Source of the DNA: Flavobacterium sp. WV_118_3
GTDB lineage: Bacteria; Bacteroidota; Bacteroidia; Flavobacteriales; Flavobacteriaceae
Assembly (NCBI RefSeq): GCF_039778605.1
Contig: NZ_CP156060.1
Coordinates: 1,116,001 to 1,180,000, forward strand
Direction of reading: 5' to 3'
DNA: 64,000 bases
Both the position numbers and the translations under genes were made by a program. Positions 55,876 through 64,000 of the stretch are shown piece by piece (positions within the stretch are counted from its first letter, which is position 1; each line of letters starts with the position of its first letter). The notes below the pieces were generated by a model. That model saw only the letters and a list, made by a program, of their open reading frames with translations, had not been told where the DNA came from and made no database searches.

Positions 55876-55882
55876 TATAAAT

Positions 55883-55917
55883 AAAAAAACTACGACATTT
55901 GTTGCCGTAGTTTTTTT
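55883..55917. terminator. Bidirectional terminator
   Basis: AAAAAAACTACG pairs with CGTAGTTTTTTT between the convergent orphan gene and the yebC-family gene. Confidence 0.82.
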
Positions 55918-55933
55918 ATTTTAGAGATAGAGC

Positions 55934-56650
55934 TTATTCTGCCTCAACCATCGTATGGTATACGTTCATTACATCGTCGTCTTCCTCGATTTTTTCCAAT
56001 AGCTTTTCCACATCCGCTACCTGATCGGCAGTAAGGGTTTTGGTTACTTGCGGAATACGGTCAAAACCGGACGAAAGGATCTCGATATTGCGGTTTTCCA
56101 ATTCTTTCTGGATCGCTCCAAAACTTTCGAATGGCGCATACATCATGATACCGTCTTCATCGGCAAAGATTTCTTCCACACCAAAATCGATCATTTCCAA
56201 TTCCAGTTCCTCTACATCCTGACCTTCGGCCGGGATTCGGAAATTACAAGTATGATCAAACATAAATTCAACCGAACCTTGTGTGCCCAGTGTACCGTTA
56301 CATTTGTTAAAATAGCTACGGATATTGGCTACGGTACGGTTGTTATTGTCGGTAGCTGTTTCGATTAAAATCGCGATTCCGTGTGGCGCGTATCCTTCAA
56401 ATAAAACTTCCTTATAGTTGGCAGTATCTTTATCGGATGCCTTTTTAATCGCACGTTCTACGTTATCTTTTGGCATGTTGGCCGCTTTGGCGTTTTGCAT
56501 CACCGCACGCAAACGGGAGTTAGTCTCCGGGTTTGGTCCGCCTTCTTTAACCGCCATTACGATATCTTTCCCAATTCTGGTAAACGTTTTGGCCATTGCC
56601 GACCAACGTTTCATTTTTCTTGCTTTTCTAAATTCAAACGCTCTTCCCAT
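55934..56650 (-). CDS. YebC/PmpR family DNA-binding protein
   Basis: 238 aa from the start MGRAFEFRKARKMKRW at 56650; upstream in-frame Met at 56725 is rejected because the family begins at MGR. Typical segments are GGPNPETNSRLRAVMQNAKAANMPKDNVERAIKKA, YAPHGIAILIETATDNNNRTVANIRSYF and GTLGTQGSVEFMFDHTC. These proteins act in transcription control or ribosome stalling relief (TACO1 relatives). It follows gcvT. Confidence 0.94.
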   Translation of the reverse strand: MGRAFEFRKARKMKRWSAMAKTFTRIGKDIVMAVKEGGPNPETNSRLRAVMQNAKAANMPKDNVERAIKKASDKDTANYKEVLFEGYAPHGIAILIETATDNNNRTVANIRSYFNKCNGTLGTQGSVEFMFDHTCNFRIPAEGQDVEELELEMIDFGVEEIFADEDGIMMYAPFESFGAIQKELENRNIEILSSGFDRIPQVTKTLTADQVADVEKLLEKIEEDDDVMNVYHTMVEAE

Positions 56651-56724
56651 AAGAGTTAATTGTATTTTGTTTATAGTTTTGTAAAAACAGCCTGCAAAAA
56701 TAAAATTATTACAGCACTTTAACA

Positions 56725-56757
56725 AAAAAAGAGACTTTTTTAAAGTCCCTTTTCGTG
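56725..56757 (-). terminator. Terminator after gcvT
   Basis: On the minus strand AAAAGGGACTT pairs with AAGTCTCTTTT (one mismatch), followed by more T. Confidence 0.7.
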
Positions 56758-56760
56758 TGA

Positions 56761-57843
56761 TTATTTTTTGTAAAATGGTAATTTAACCACTTTTGCAGCT
56801 ACATCATTTTTTCGGATTCGGATCGCAATTTCGCTGTCAACTGCCGAAAAAGCAGTCGGTACATAGCCTAAACCAATACCTTTGTTTAGCGATGGCGACA
56901 TGGTTCCGGAGGTTACAATTCCGATTACATTGCCGTCTTTGTCTACGATTTCATAATCGTGACGTGGAATACCTCTTTCGGTTAATTCGAATGCCACTAA
57001 TTTTCGGGTAACACCAGCTTCTTTTTGTGCTTTCAGGTTTGCGGAATTCACAAACTCTTTGTCGAATTTAGTGATCCAACCCAATCCGGCTTCTAATGGG
57101 GAAGTCGTATCGTTGATGTCGTTTCCGTATAAGCAGAATCCCATTTCCAGACGTAAGGTGTCACGGGCAGCCAATCCGATTGGTTTGATTCCAAATGCCG
57201 CTCCGGCTGCGAATACGTTGTTCCAGATGGTTTCGGCATCTTCATTTTTAAAATAGATCTCAAATCCGCCTGATCCGGTATAACCCGTAGCCGAAATGAT
57301 TACGTCTTTTACACCGGCAAATTCGCCCATTTGAAATGAATAATACGGCATGCTTGCCAAATCAATTGCCGTTAACGATTGCATCGCTTCGGCTGCTTTT
57401 GGCCCCTGGATGGCTAATAATGAATAGGAATCAGATGCATTTTCCATCGTCACACCCAAATCGTTGTGTTGTGAAATCCAGTTCCAGTCTTTTTCAATGT
57501 TGGATGCATTTACAACCAACAGGTAGTTGTTATCGGCAATTTTATAAATAATAAGATCGTCCACAATACCGCCTTCGTTGTTGGGAAGACATGAATATTG
57601 TGCTTTTCCATCCACTAATTTAGAAGCGTCGTTCGACGTTACTTTTTGGATCAAAGCCAGGGCATTTTCGCCACGAAGGAAAAACTCACCCATATGGGAC
57701 ACATCAAAAACACCTACGCCGTTACGAACCGTTTCATGCTCAATGTTAACTCCTTCGTACTGAACAGGCATGTTATATCCTGCAAACGGAACCATTTTAG
57801 CTCCCAAACTTTCGTGAACGTGCGTTAATGCTGTATTTTTCAT
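56761..57843 (-). CDS. gcvT: Glycine cleavage system T protein (aminomethyltransferase)
   Basis: 360 aa. It transfers the methylene group from lipoyl-H protein to tetrahydrofolate, releasing ammonia. Typical segments: [69 protein letters not shown] and [20 protein letters not shown] (with the catalytic Asp region). Stands alone; gcvH/gcvP are not in the window. Confidence 0.95.
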   Translation of the reverse strand: MKNTALTHVHESLGAKMVPFAGYNMPVQYEGVNIEHETVRNGVGVFDVSHMGEFFLRGENALALIQKVTSNDASKLVDGKAQYSCLPNNEGGIVDDLIIYKIADNNYLLVVNASNIEKDWNWISQHNDLGVTMENASDSYSLLAIQGPKAAEAMQSLTAIDLASMPYYSFQMGEFAGVKDVIISATGYTGSGGFEIYFKNEDAETIWNNVFAAGAAFGIKPIGLAARDTLRLEMGFCLYGNDINDTTSPLEAGLGWITKFDKEFVNSANLKAQKEAGVTRKLVAFELTERGIPRHDYEIVDKDGNVIGIVTSGTMSPSLNKGIGLGYVPTAFSAVDSEIAIRIRKNDVAAKVVKLPFYKK

Positions 57844-57906
57844 TTTGTGCTGTATATTTATTTTAGGCCGCTAATGTATTGATTTTTTACGGAGTGGCAA
57901 AGTGTT

Positions 57907-59196
57907 TTAGTGTCTGAGATAATCTTTCAACGCTTCGTAATTCCGAATCGGAATACTTTGTTTCGGTTTGTCCATCATTTGCTGAAGGGATTCCGGAATG
58001 AGTATGCCGTGGTTTAAATACGATTGAACGGTGTCCAGAAATTTTACCGGGTGGGCTGTTTCGAGAAATAATCCGGTTATATCGGGATTATGAGCTATTT
58101 TTTTTTGCAATCCGAGGTAGCCAACCGCACCATGTGGATCCATACTATACCGTACTTTTTGGAAAACGGATTCCATAGCGATTCGTGTTTCGGTATCACT
58201 AAACGTATAGGACGAGAAGTCTTTTTTTAGTTGATTCAGATCATGAGCATACAATTCCTGTATACGGATAAAATTACTCGGATCGCTCACATCCATCGCA
58301 TTCGAAACGGTACTGATAGTCGCTTTGGGTTGGTAAATCCCATTATCCAGATAGCGCGGAACGGTGTCGTTGGCATTGGTGGCGGCAATAAAATGGGCGA
58401 TCGGTAAGCCGAGTTTTTTGGCCAGCATTCCGGCACCGATGTTACCAAAGTTACCACTCGGACAGGATACATAGAGCGGTTTTCCGGTTTTCTGGAGGAT
58501 TTTATAGGCAAAGAAAAAATAACACATTTGCGGTAGCCAACGTGCTACGTTGATCGAATTGGCCGAGGTTAGGTTTTTGGTTTTCAGATCACTATCCTGA
58601 AATGCTTTTTTAACCATCGCCTGGCAATCGTCAAACGAACCCTGAACTTCCAGCGCGCGGATGTTTTGTCCTAAAGTGGTTAATTGGGCTTCCTGTATAG
58701 CACTGACTTTTCCTTTGGGATAGAGTACGACCACATCGACATTTTTTATGCCCAGAAAACCATTGGCTACGGCGCCACCGGTATCACCCGAAGTAGCGAC
58801 AAGAACAGTTGTTTTTCGGTCGTTTTCCCGATTAAAATAGGCGAGACAACGCGACATAAAACGGGCGCCAACATCTTTAAAAGCGAGTGTCGGCCCGTGG
58901 AAAAGTTCCAGAGTATAGATGTCTTGTTCTATCGGAACCACAGGAAAGTCAAACGAGAAGGTTTCGTTGATTATCTGTTGTAATTCCTTTTCCGGAATGG
59001 CATCCCCAATAAAAGGCGCCAGAACCGTATAGGCAATACTCGGCTTGTCCATTGTATGTAATGACTCAAAAAAAGAGGCGGGTAGTGGTGTTATTGGTTC
59101 CGGGAAATACAAACCGCCATCGGGGGCAATACTCTGTAAAACGGCTTCCCGAAACCCGACGCGGTGTTGTTTGTTCGTAAGACTATAATAGTTCAT
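57907..59196 (-). CDS. thrC: Threonine synthase
   Basis: 429 aa PLP enzyme converting O-phosphohomoserine to threonine. N-terminal MNYYSLTNKQHRVGFREAVLQSIAPDGGLYFPE and ELFHGPTLAFKDVGARFMSR carry the PLP Lys region, with the downstream TSGDTGGAVANG, YPKGKVSAIQEAQ and CPSGNFGNIGAG. Last gene of thrABC; 10 bp after thrB. Confidence 0.95.
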   Translation of the reverse strand: MNYYSLTNKQHRVGFREAVLQSIAPDGGLYFPEPITPLPASFFESLHTMDKPSIAYTVLAPFIGDAIPEKELQQIINETFSFDFPVVPIEQDIYTLELFHGPTLAFKDVGARFMSRCLAYFNRENDRKTTVLVATSGDTGGAVANGFLGIKNVDVVVLYPKGKVSAIQEAQLTTLGQNIRALEVQGSFDDCQAMVKKAFQDSDLKTKNLTSANSINVARWLPQMCYFFFAYKILQKTGKPLYVSCPSGNFGNIGAGMLAKKLGLPIAHFIAATNANDTVPRYLDNGIYQPKATISTVSNAMDVSDPSNFIRIQELYAHDLNQLKKDFSSYTFSDTETRIAMESVFQKVRYSMDPHGAVGYLGLQKKIAHNPDITGLFLETAHPVKFLDTVQSYLNHGILIPESLQQMMDKPKQSIPIRNYEALKDYLRH

Positions 59197-59206
59197 AATA
59201 CTGTTT

Positions 59207-60139
59207 TTAACCGTTAATTAATTGTACTCCCCGGGTTGCAACCGGCGATACGTAAACTTCAAAGGGTATTCCGGTTTCGGTATATTTTTGTTCCAATGCA
59301 AAAGCTACTTTATGAGCTGTTTCAAGACCTTTATTTAAAGTGAAAACAGAAGGTCCTGATCCGGAGATTCCGACGCCTAAAGTGCCGTTTTTGAGTGCCG
59401 TTTCTTTTATCATGTCGAAGCCGGGAATATAGCCTGCCCGTAAAGGTTCAACGATCCGATCGTGTAGCGAACGGTGTATCAGTTCGTAATCGCTGGTATA
59501 CAAACCGGCAATTAATCCGCCCAGGTTTCCCGATTGGGCAATGGCTTTTTGTAGCGGAATTTCGGGTGGTAATACGGCACGCATTTCGGATGTTTTTAAT
59601 TCGATCTGCGGATGAATAACGGTGGCATATAATTCGGACGGTACCGGTAAAGCGACCACATCCAATGGTTCATAACTGCGAATAAGCGTAAAACCACCCA
59701 AAAGTGCCGGAGCAACATTATCGGCATGTTCGCAACCACTGGCCACAGCTTCTCCTTTCATGGCAAATGGAATAAGTGCTGTTACGCTCAGCGGATTACC
59801 CAATAGCGCATTAATTCCAAAAACGGCTCCGGCAGCACTGGCGGCGGAACTGCCAATGCCACTTCCAGCCTTGATTTTTTTATGAATTACGATATCAAAA
59901 CCACAATCGGGTTGTAGGGCTTCCAATAAAGCCATAGCAGCCACTCCGGCTACGTTTTGTGCGGCTTCCAATGGTAAGTCGGCTCCGGTTATCCGGGTTA
60001 TTCGGATGCCTTTTTGGGTGGTTTCTGTCACAATCATTTCATCTCCAATAGTGTCGAGACATAAGCCCAAGACATCGAATCCGCAGGATACATTGGCAAT
60101 GGTTGCCGGGCAAAACAGGCGTATAGTTTTCATATCCAT
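59207..60139 (-). CDS. thrB: Homoserine kinase
   Basis: 310 aa GHMP kinase. The ATP-binding loop is IKAGSGIGSSAASAAGAVFG, with CPATIANVSCGFDVLG at the N-terminus and GVGISGSGPSVFTL in motif 3. It phosphorylates homoserine before thrC. The start is 5 bp after the thrA stop, so translation may be coupled. M1 (60139) and M3 (MKTIRLF) are both possible starts. Confidence 0.94.
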   Translation of the reverse strand: MDMKTIRLFCPATIANVSCGFDVLGLCLDTIGDEMIVTETTQKGIRITRITGADLPLEAAQNVAGVAAMALLEALQPDCGFDIVIHKKIKAGSGIGSSAASAAGAVFGINALLGNPLSVTALIPFAMKGEAVASGCEHADNVAPALLGGFTLIRSYEPLDVVALPVPSELYATVIHPQIELKTSEMRAVLPPEIPLQKAIAQSGNLGGLIAGLYTSDYELIHRSLHDRIVEPLRAGYIPGFDMIKETALKNGTLGVGISGSGPSVFTLNKGLETAHKVAFALEQKYTETGIPFEVYVSPVATRGVQLING

Positions 60140-60144
60140 TCGCT

Positions 60145-62586
60145 TTAAAGGTTTCCAATTCGTATCACATCGGCAAAAACTCCCGATGCGGTTACAGCGG
60201 CTCCGGCTCCGGCACCTTTAATCTGTAAGGGTTGTTCGGCATAGCGATCGGTATAAAACAAAACAATGTTGTCTTTGCCTTCCAAATGATAAAACGGATG
60301 CTCTTTGTTGATATATTGCAGCCCTACGCTGGCTTTTCCGTTTTCAAATCGGGCGACATATTTTAAACGACAGGATTGCTGCTCGGCTTGGTTATATAAC
60401 GCTTCAAAATGCGGGGCATGCTGTTGTAATGATTCGAAAAATGCAGCTGTAGATTCGGCTTGTATAACAGGATCCGGTAAAAAAGAATCGTTTGCAATTG
60501 CGTCGATTTCCATCGGATAACCGCTTTCCCGAATCAGAATCAGGATTTTCCGCATCACATCGATACCACTCAGATCGAGCTTCGGATTGGGTTCGGTGTA
60601 CCCTTCCTGTTGTGCCTGAAGGACAATATCATGAAAGCTTTTACCGGATTTAAAGTTATTAAAGATAAAGTTTAAACTACCCGATAAAACCGCTTGAATA
60701 TGATGTACTTTGTCACCCGATGCAATTAGGTTTTTTAAAGTATCGATAATAGGCAATCCCGCACCGACATTGGTTTCGAACAGGAAAGGCGCATTGTATT
60801 TTTTGGATAGCTTTTTTAATTGCTCGTATTCGGAATATTCCGAGGAACAGGCAATTTTATTACAGGTAACCACAGCGACGTTTTGCGCGAGGAATCGTTT
60901 GTAAAGTGATGCTATTTTTTCGGAAGCGGTATTGTCGATAAAAATACTGTTCGGAAGATTTAATGCTTCAATCCGGTTTATAAAGTGTTCCGGGTTGCTG
61001 TCTTCGCCCGATTCCAGTGCGGCTTTCCAGTTGTCGAGCGCAATACCATCTACATCAAAATGCAGTTTACGGGAATTGGAAATCCCAACAACACGGAGGT
61101 TTAATTTCAGGTTATCCCGTAAATAATCCGCTTGCTGGTGCAGTTGTTCGAGTAATTTTCCGCCTACATTGCCCACGCCACAAATAAAGAGATGCAACTG
61201 TTTGATATCATCTTCAAAAAAACATTCGTGCAGTACATTCAGTGCTTTGACAACATCTTTTTTATCGATAACAGCCGAAATATTGCGTTCGGAAGCACCT
61301 TGTGCAATGGCGCGTACATTGACGTTGTTCTTTCCCAATGTGCTAAACATTTTACCACTCAGTCCCTGGTGATTTTTCATGTTTTCGCCAACCAATGCGA
61401 TAATACTAAGCTCTTTTTCCAGAAGAACCGGTTTGATTTTTTGCAATCGGATTTCGTATCGGAAAGCCATATCAATAGCTTTCTTGGCACGTTGGGCATG
61501 TTCTTCCGCTATTCCGATACAAATGGAATGCTCTGAGGATGCCTGAGTAATGAATACAATATTAATTCCTTCGCGGGCAACGGCTCCGAAAAGTTTTTCG
61601 GATATTCCGGCCACGCCTATCAGCCCCGATCCTTCCAGTGTTAGCAGGGCGATATTTTCGATATGACTAATTCCTTTCACGGATTCGTTGTTGGAGGCGC
61701 AATTGGGGGCAATATGGGTTCCCGGGGCTTCCGGATTAAAAGTATTTTTGATAAAAACCGGAATGTTCTTGTTGAGTACTGGTTGTAAAGTTGGCGCATA
61801 GAGAACCTTGGCCCCAAAATGTGACAATTCCATCGCCTCTTTATAGCTGATTTCGGCAATGGCACGGGCTTGCTTTACGAGTTTTGGATTGGCAGTGAAC
61901 ATTCCGCTTACGTCAGTCCATATTTGTAACTCGCTGGCATCGAGTGAAGCCGTAATGACAGCAGCAGTATAATCGGAGCCACCACGACCAAGCGTTGTAG
62001 TATGCCCATTATGGGACTCGGCTATAAAACCGGGAAGTATGGTGCTATTGGCCTGGTTTTTATCGAAATAATACTGGATGGCATAATTGCTGGTTTCGAA
62101 ATCAACTGTGGCGTTTCCAAATTGTTCGTTGGTTTTGATCAGTTCCCGACTGTCGCAATAGGCAACTTTGCCGGCATCGGATTGTAATTTTGCAAAGAGG
62201 ATTCGGGAGGCAAATAATTCTCCGTAAGACAGGATGGTATCGTTCGTTTTTGCGGATAGTTCGCCTAATAAAAAGCATCCGTCTAATAAGGAAGTAATAG
62301 TTACAAAACCGGATTCGATATAGGATTGCAGTTCACCATTATCCTGATCCGGGAGTAGCTTTTGCACGACTTCATAATGTCTTTTTTGAAGTTCGTTTAG
62401 AATGTTTTTATAGCGAAGGTCACGGTTTTTAGCCTGATTAATGGCTTCCGATAACGAGTCGGTAACACCGCCCATAGCCGATACGACCACTACTTTTTTC
62501 CCGGATATATTTTGTATTACTGCGATAGCCTGTTTGATATTCTGTTCGTTCGCGACAGAAGTACCTCCAAATTTTAATACTTTCAT
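60145..62586 (-). CDS. thrA: Bifunctional aspartokinase / homoserine dehydrogenase
   Basis: 813 aa from MKVLKFGGTSVAN at 62586; an upstream Met at 62673 is rejected because the kinase begins at KFGGTS. Aspartokinase (1-290 or so; FTTTLGRGGSDYTA-like LGRGGSDYTAA), two ACT regulatory domains (about 300-460, LIGVAGISEKLFGAVAREGINIVFITQ), then homoserine dehydrogenase (GVGNVGGKLLEQL Rossmann start, EGYTEPNPKLDLSGIDVMRK). First enzyme of the pathway to threonine, allosterically threonine-sensitive in the family. Controlled by an upstream Ile/Thr leader peptide. Confidence 0.95.
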   Translation of the reverse strand: MKVLKFGGTSVANEQNIKQAIAVIQNISGKKVVVVSAMGGVTDSLSEAINQAKNRDLRYKNILNELQKRHYEVVQKLLPDQDNGELQSYIESGFVTITSLLDGCFLLGELSAKTNDTILSYGELFASRILFAKLQSDAGKVAYCDSRELIKTNEQFGNATVDFETSNYAIQYYFDKNQANSTILPGFIAESHNGHTTTLGRGGSDYTAAVITASLDASELQIWTDVSGMFTANPKLVKQARAIAEISYKEAMELSHFGAKVLYAPTLQPVLNKNIPVFIKNTFNPEAPGTHIAPNCASNNESVKGISHIENIALLTLEGSGLIGVAGISEKLFGAVAREGINIVFITQASSEHSICIGIAEEHAQRAKKAIDMAFRYEIRLQKIKPVLLEKELSIIALVGENMKNHQGLSGKMFSTLGKNNVNVRAIAQGASERNISAVIDKKDVVKALNVLHECFFEDDIKQLHLFICGVGNVGGKLLEQLHQQADYLRDNLKLNLRVVGISNSRKLHFDVDGIALDNWKAALESGEDSNPEHFINRIEALNLPNSIFIDNTASEKIASLYKRFLAQNVAVVTCNKIACSSEYSEYEQLKKLSKKYNAPFLFETNVGAGLPIIDTLKNLIASGDKVHHIQAVLSGSLNFIFNNFKSGKSFHDIVLQAQQEGYTEPNPKLDLSGIDVMRKILILIRESGYPMEIDAIANDSFLPDPVIQAESTAAFFESLQQHAPHFEALYNQAEQQSCRLKYVARFENGKASVGLQYINKEHPFYHLEGKDNIVLFYTDRYAEQPLQIKGAGAGAAVTASGVFADVIRIGNL

Positions 62587-62747
62587 AGTACTATATGTTA
62601 TTGCCTGAAACTGTTTGCAGTGAAAGGCGTAGGATTGAAAAATAAGAATATAAATGGATTCGTTTGAAAACAAACGATTTAGCGGTGTTAGAAAATAACA
62701 CGTAGCTACACTGGACTATATGAAATGATTATACCCCGAACGGGGTA
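62587..62747 (-). promoter_or_regulatory. thr operon leader RNA with hairpins (attenuator region)
   Basis: After the thrL Thr codons the minus strand folds TACCCCG-TT-CGGGGTA (62732-62747), then GTGTTA-TTTTC-TAACAC (about 62685-62701) and TCGTTTG-TTTT-CAAACGA (about 62660-62677), followed by an AT-rich stretch before thrA. This is the set of stems expected in an attenuator, although the last stem has no long perfect T run. Confidence 0.6.
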
Positions 62748-62839
62748 GTAGTGGTTGTTGTAGTGGTAATAATAGAAATCACAGCCGAAGAAGATTCGGT
62801 TGCTATAAGGAACTTATATTTTCTATTAGCTGTTAGCAT
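62729..62839 (-). CDS. thrL: Threonine operon leader peptide (36 aa)
   Basis: ATG 62839, TAA 62729-62731. The peptide runs MLTANRKYKFLIATESSSAV, then ISIITTTTTTTTPFGV. Eight consecutive Thr codons (ACC ACT ACA ACA ACC ACT ACT ACC) after two Ile codons are what a threonine/isoleucine-sensing leader needs. The Pro-Phe-Gly-Val end overlaps the first hairpin. It lies 142 bp upstream of thrA on the same strand. Confidence 0.85.
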   Translation of the reverse strand: MLTANRKYKFLIATESSSAVISIITTTTTTTTPFGV

Positions 62840-62844
62840 TGTTA

Positions 62845-62852
62845 CAAATATA
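62845..62852 (-). promoter_or_regulatory. -7 promoter element of the thr operon
   Basis: The minus strand reads TATATTTG, an exact TAnnTTTG, only 6 bp before the thrL ATG. The transcript would start almost at the ATG. Confidence 0.6.
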
Positions 62853-62859
62853 GGAGTTT

Positions 62860-62890
62860 TTGTTTAGAAAAAGCTTTTTTTGTAAATTTA
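62860..62890 (+). promoter_or_regulatory. Promoter of nnrD
   Basis: TTG (62860-62862), 20-nt spacer, TAAATTTA (62883-62890), one mismatch to the consensus. 25 bp before the ATG and divergent from the thr promoter. Confidence 0.55.
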
Positions 62891-62914
62891 TAGGATGTCA
62901 AAAATGGTTAATAT

Positions 62915-63763
62915 ATGGACAATCTGATAAAAGTCGATAAAAACGTAGTACTACAGCGGTTTCATCCCATTGGTAAATTTTCGCATAAAGGCATACAGGG
63001 ACATGCTTTGATCATCGGTGGAAGTTATGGTAAAATAGGTGCGCCTTGCTTGTCGGCTAAAGCCTGTTTAAAATCCGGAGCAGGACTGGTAACAGCCTAT
63101 ATTCCCAAATGTGGTTATGAAATTATGCAGACGGCACTTCCGGAAGTTATGGTGGAAACCGACGATTATCCGACACATATCCGGGCGATCGAAACGAAAT
63201 TAAAAATACAGGCGGTTGGAATCGGTATCGGAATTGGTCAGCATCTCGAAACCCAACAGGCTGTCTTTCATTTCTTAAAACTAAATAAAGCGCCTTTGGT
63301 AATCGATGCCGACGGGATTAATATTCTATCGGAAAACAAAGAATGGCTGGAATTTTTACCGTCTAAAACCATTTTGACACCGCATGTAAAAGAATTGGAG
63401 CGGCTGATAGGCGCCTGGAAAAACGAAGCGGATAAAATGGAAAAAGTGAAAACACTTTCCAAAACTTTCGACATTGTAATGGTGATTAAAGGGGCACCAT
63501 CGCGTATCGTTTATCAGGATCAGGTTTTTGAAAATACAACCGGGAACCAGTCTTTGGCAACTGCAGGAAGCGGCGATGTATTAACGGGGATTATAACCGG
63601 CCTGTTGGCGCAGGCTTATGATCCGGTGGATGCGGCTGTTACCGGCGTTTTTATTCATGGGCTGACGGCCGATATTGCTTTGCCGGAATTGGGCTATCAT
63701 GCATTTGTGGCTTCCGATAGCATTGCGTATCTCGGGAAAGCGTTCCATACATTATATGAATAA
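62915..63763 (+). CDS. nnrD: ADP-dependent NAD(P)H-hydrate dehydratase
   Basis: 282 aa ribokinase-like fold. It repairs hydrated NAD(P)H. Visible signatures are [71 protein letters not shown] and the ATP/ADP-site [18 protein letters not shown]. In many bacteria it is fused to the epimerase NnrE; here the dehydratase stands alone, with the epimerase expected elsewhere. Confidence 0.93.
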   Translation: MDNLIKVDKNVVLQRFHPIGKFSHKGIQGHALIIGGSYGKIGAPCLSAKACLKSGAGLVTAYIPKCGYEIMQTALPEVMVETDDYPTHIRAIETKLKIQAVGIGIGIGQHLETQQAVFHFLKLNKAPLVIDADGINILSENKEWLEFLPSKTILTPHVKELERLIGAWKNEADKMEKVKTLSKTFDIVMVIKGAPSRIVYQDQVFENTTGNQSLATAGSGDVLTGIITGLLAQAYDPVDAAVTGVFIHGLTADIALPELGYHAFVASDSIAYLGKAFHTLYE

Positions 63764-63792
63764 AAAACGCTTCCGATCCGGAAGCGTTTTTT
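63762..63792. terminator. Bidirectional terminator between convergent genes
   Basis: CGCTTCCG pairs with CGGAAGCG (3-nt loop) with A and T runs on either side. Confidence 0.88.
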
Positions 63793-63793
63793 G

Positions 63794-64000
63794 TTATTTA
63801 ACACCTTGTTTGGTGAATAGTTCTGTAAGTTGCGGATCCGATGGTCGTGGTGCATCGGCTGTAACGATGTTTCCGTTTGGATCGACCAGAATAAATCGCG
63901 GGATACTTTCGATCCCGTATTCTTTTATAAACTGTGAACTCCAGTCGTTATCCGCAAATAACTGAATACCGCCTAATTTTTTTTCGTCTACCAGTTTTTT
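63794..64000 (-). CDS. Thioredoxin/TlpA-like protein, C-terminal fragment
   Basis: The minus-strand frame runs off the right edge and ends at TAA 63794-63796; only 68 residues are visible. IKEYGIESIPRFILVDPNG contains the cis-Pro segment (SIPRFILVD) of thioredoxin-like folds, and DNDWSSQF precedes it. The catalytic CxxC would be outside the window. A periplasmic TlpA/AhpC-like reductase is likely. Confidence 0.7.
   Translation of the reverse strand, partial: KKLVDEKKLGGIQLFADNDWSSQFIKEYGIESIPRFILVDPNGNIVTADAPRPSDPQLTELFTKQGVK

Overview
The window looks like a chromosomal segment of a Flavobacterium-like member of the Bacteroidota. The evidence is low-to-moderate GC, exact or near TAnnTTTG promoter elements, a gliding-type SprB-repeat adhesin with a type IX secretion C-terminal signal, and family content typical of that group (DUF1573, DUF3276, DUF3667, DUF4421, leucine dehydrogenase, bestrophin-like protein). 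Most of the sequence is ordinary chromosome with small operons. No rRNA, tRNA, insertion sequence or prophage was recognised.

Layout. 1-9.5 kb: C-terminal end of an ATP-grasp protein, a secreted protein, a GreA/GreB-type factor with an FMN-dependent glutamate-synthase-like enzyme, thioredoxin-like protein and csaA, AraC and GNAT genes, a YeiH-type anion exporter with its LysR regulator, an alkylation-repair HEAT protein with a peroxiredoxin, and HxlR. 9.5-18 kb: DUF4421 protein, mgtA with a structured leader that contains small ORFs, and a FIST sensor followed by a 1009-aa hybrid histidine kinase. 18-21 kb: a siderophore/iron unit (ABC ATPase with degenerate motifs, siderophore-interacting flavoprotein, divergent AraC regulator) with a palindrome resembling an iron box and a tandem operator. 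21-28 kb: two-component system, DUF3276, ABC exporter, leucine dehydrogenase, nusB, a DUF1573 lipoprotein and yajC. 28.5-37.6 kb: a minus-strand run of tail-collar protein, signal-less periplasmic-binding-like protein and a 2389-aa adhesin with 23 SprB repeats. 37.7-44.4 kb: housekeeping and membrane genes, including a TetR unit with two matching operators.

The accessory core is 44.5-55.9 kb. It has an XRE regulator divergent from a SymE-like toxin, then CRISPR array 1 (14 spacers), tracrRNA (minus strand), cas9-cas1-cas2 (type II-C, catalytic residues present) and CRISPR array 2 (24 spacers). The two arrays have related 50-nt repeats. These are identical in the 28 nt that include the tracrRNA-pairing part and differ at 4 positions in the other part. 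Both arrays share a duplicated leader/terminator of about 80 nt at the low-coordinate end and carry truncated repeats at the high-coordinate end, whereas the tracrRNA shows that crRNAs are read in the opposite direction. Two non-adjacent spacers of array 2 encode the same ten-residue peptide and differ only at synonymous third-codon positions, all in the PAM-proximal part. Two orphan genes and short palindromic repeats follow.

56-64 kb: YebC, gcvT, and the threonine operon thrA-thrB-thrC, preceded by a previously unannotated 36-codon leader peptide with Ile-Ile-Thr(x8). This is a classic attenuator layout. The window ends with nnrD and the C-terminus of a thioredoxin-like protein.

The most distinctive signals are the CRISPR architecture and its synonymous spacer pair, the thr leader peptide, the small-ORF leaders in front of mgtA and the glutamate-synthase-like gene, and the iron-regulated unit with its unusual ABC ATPase.
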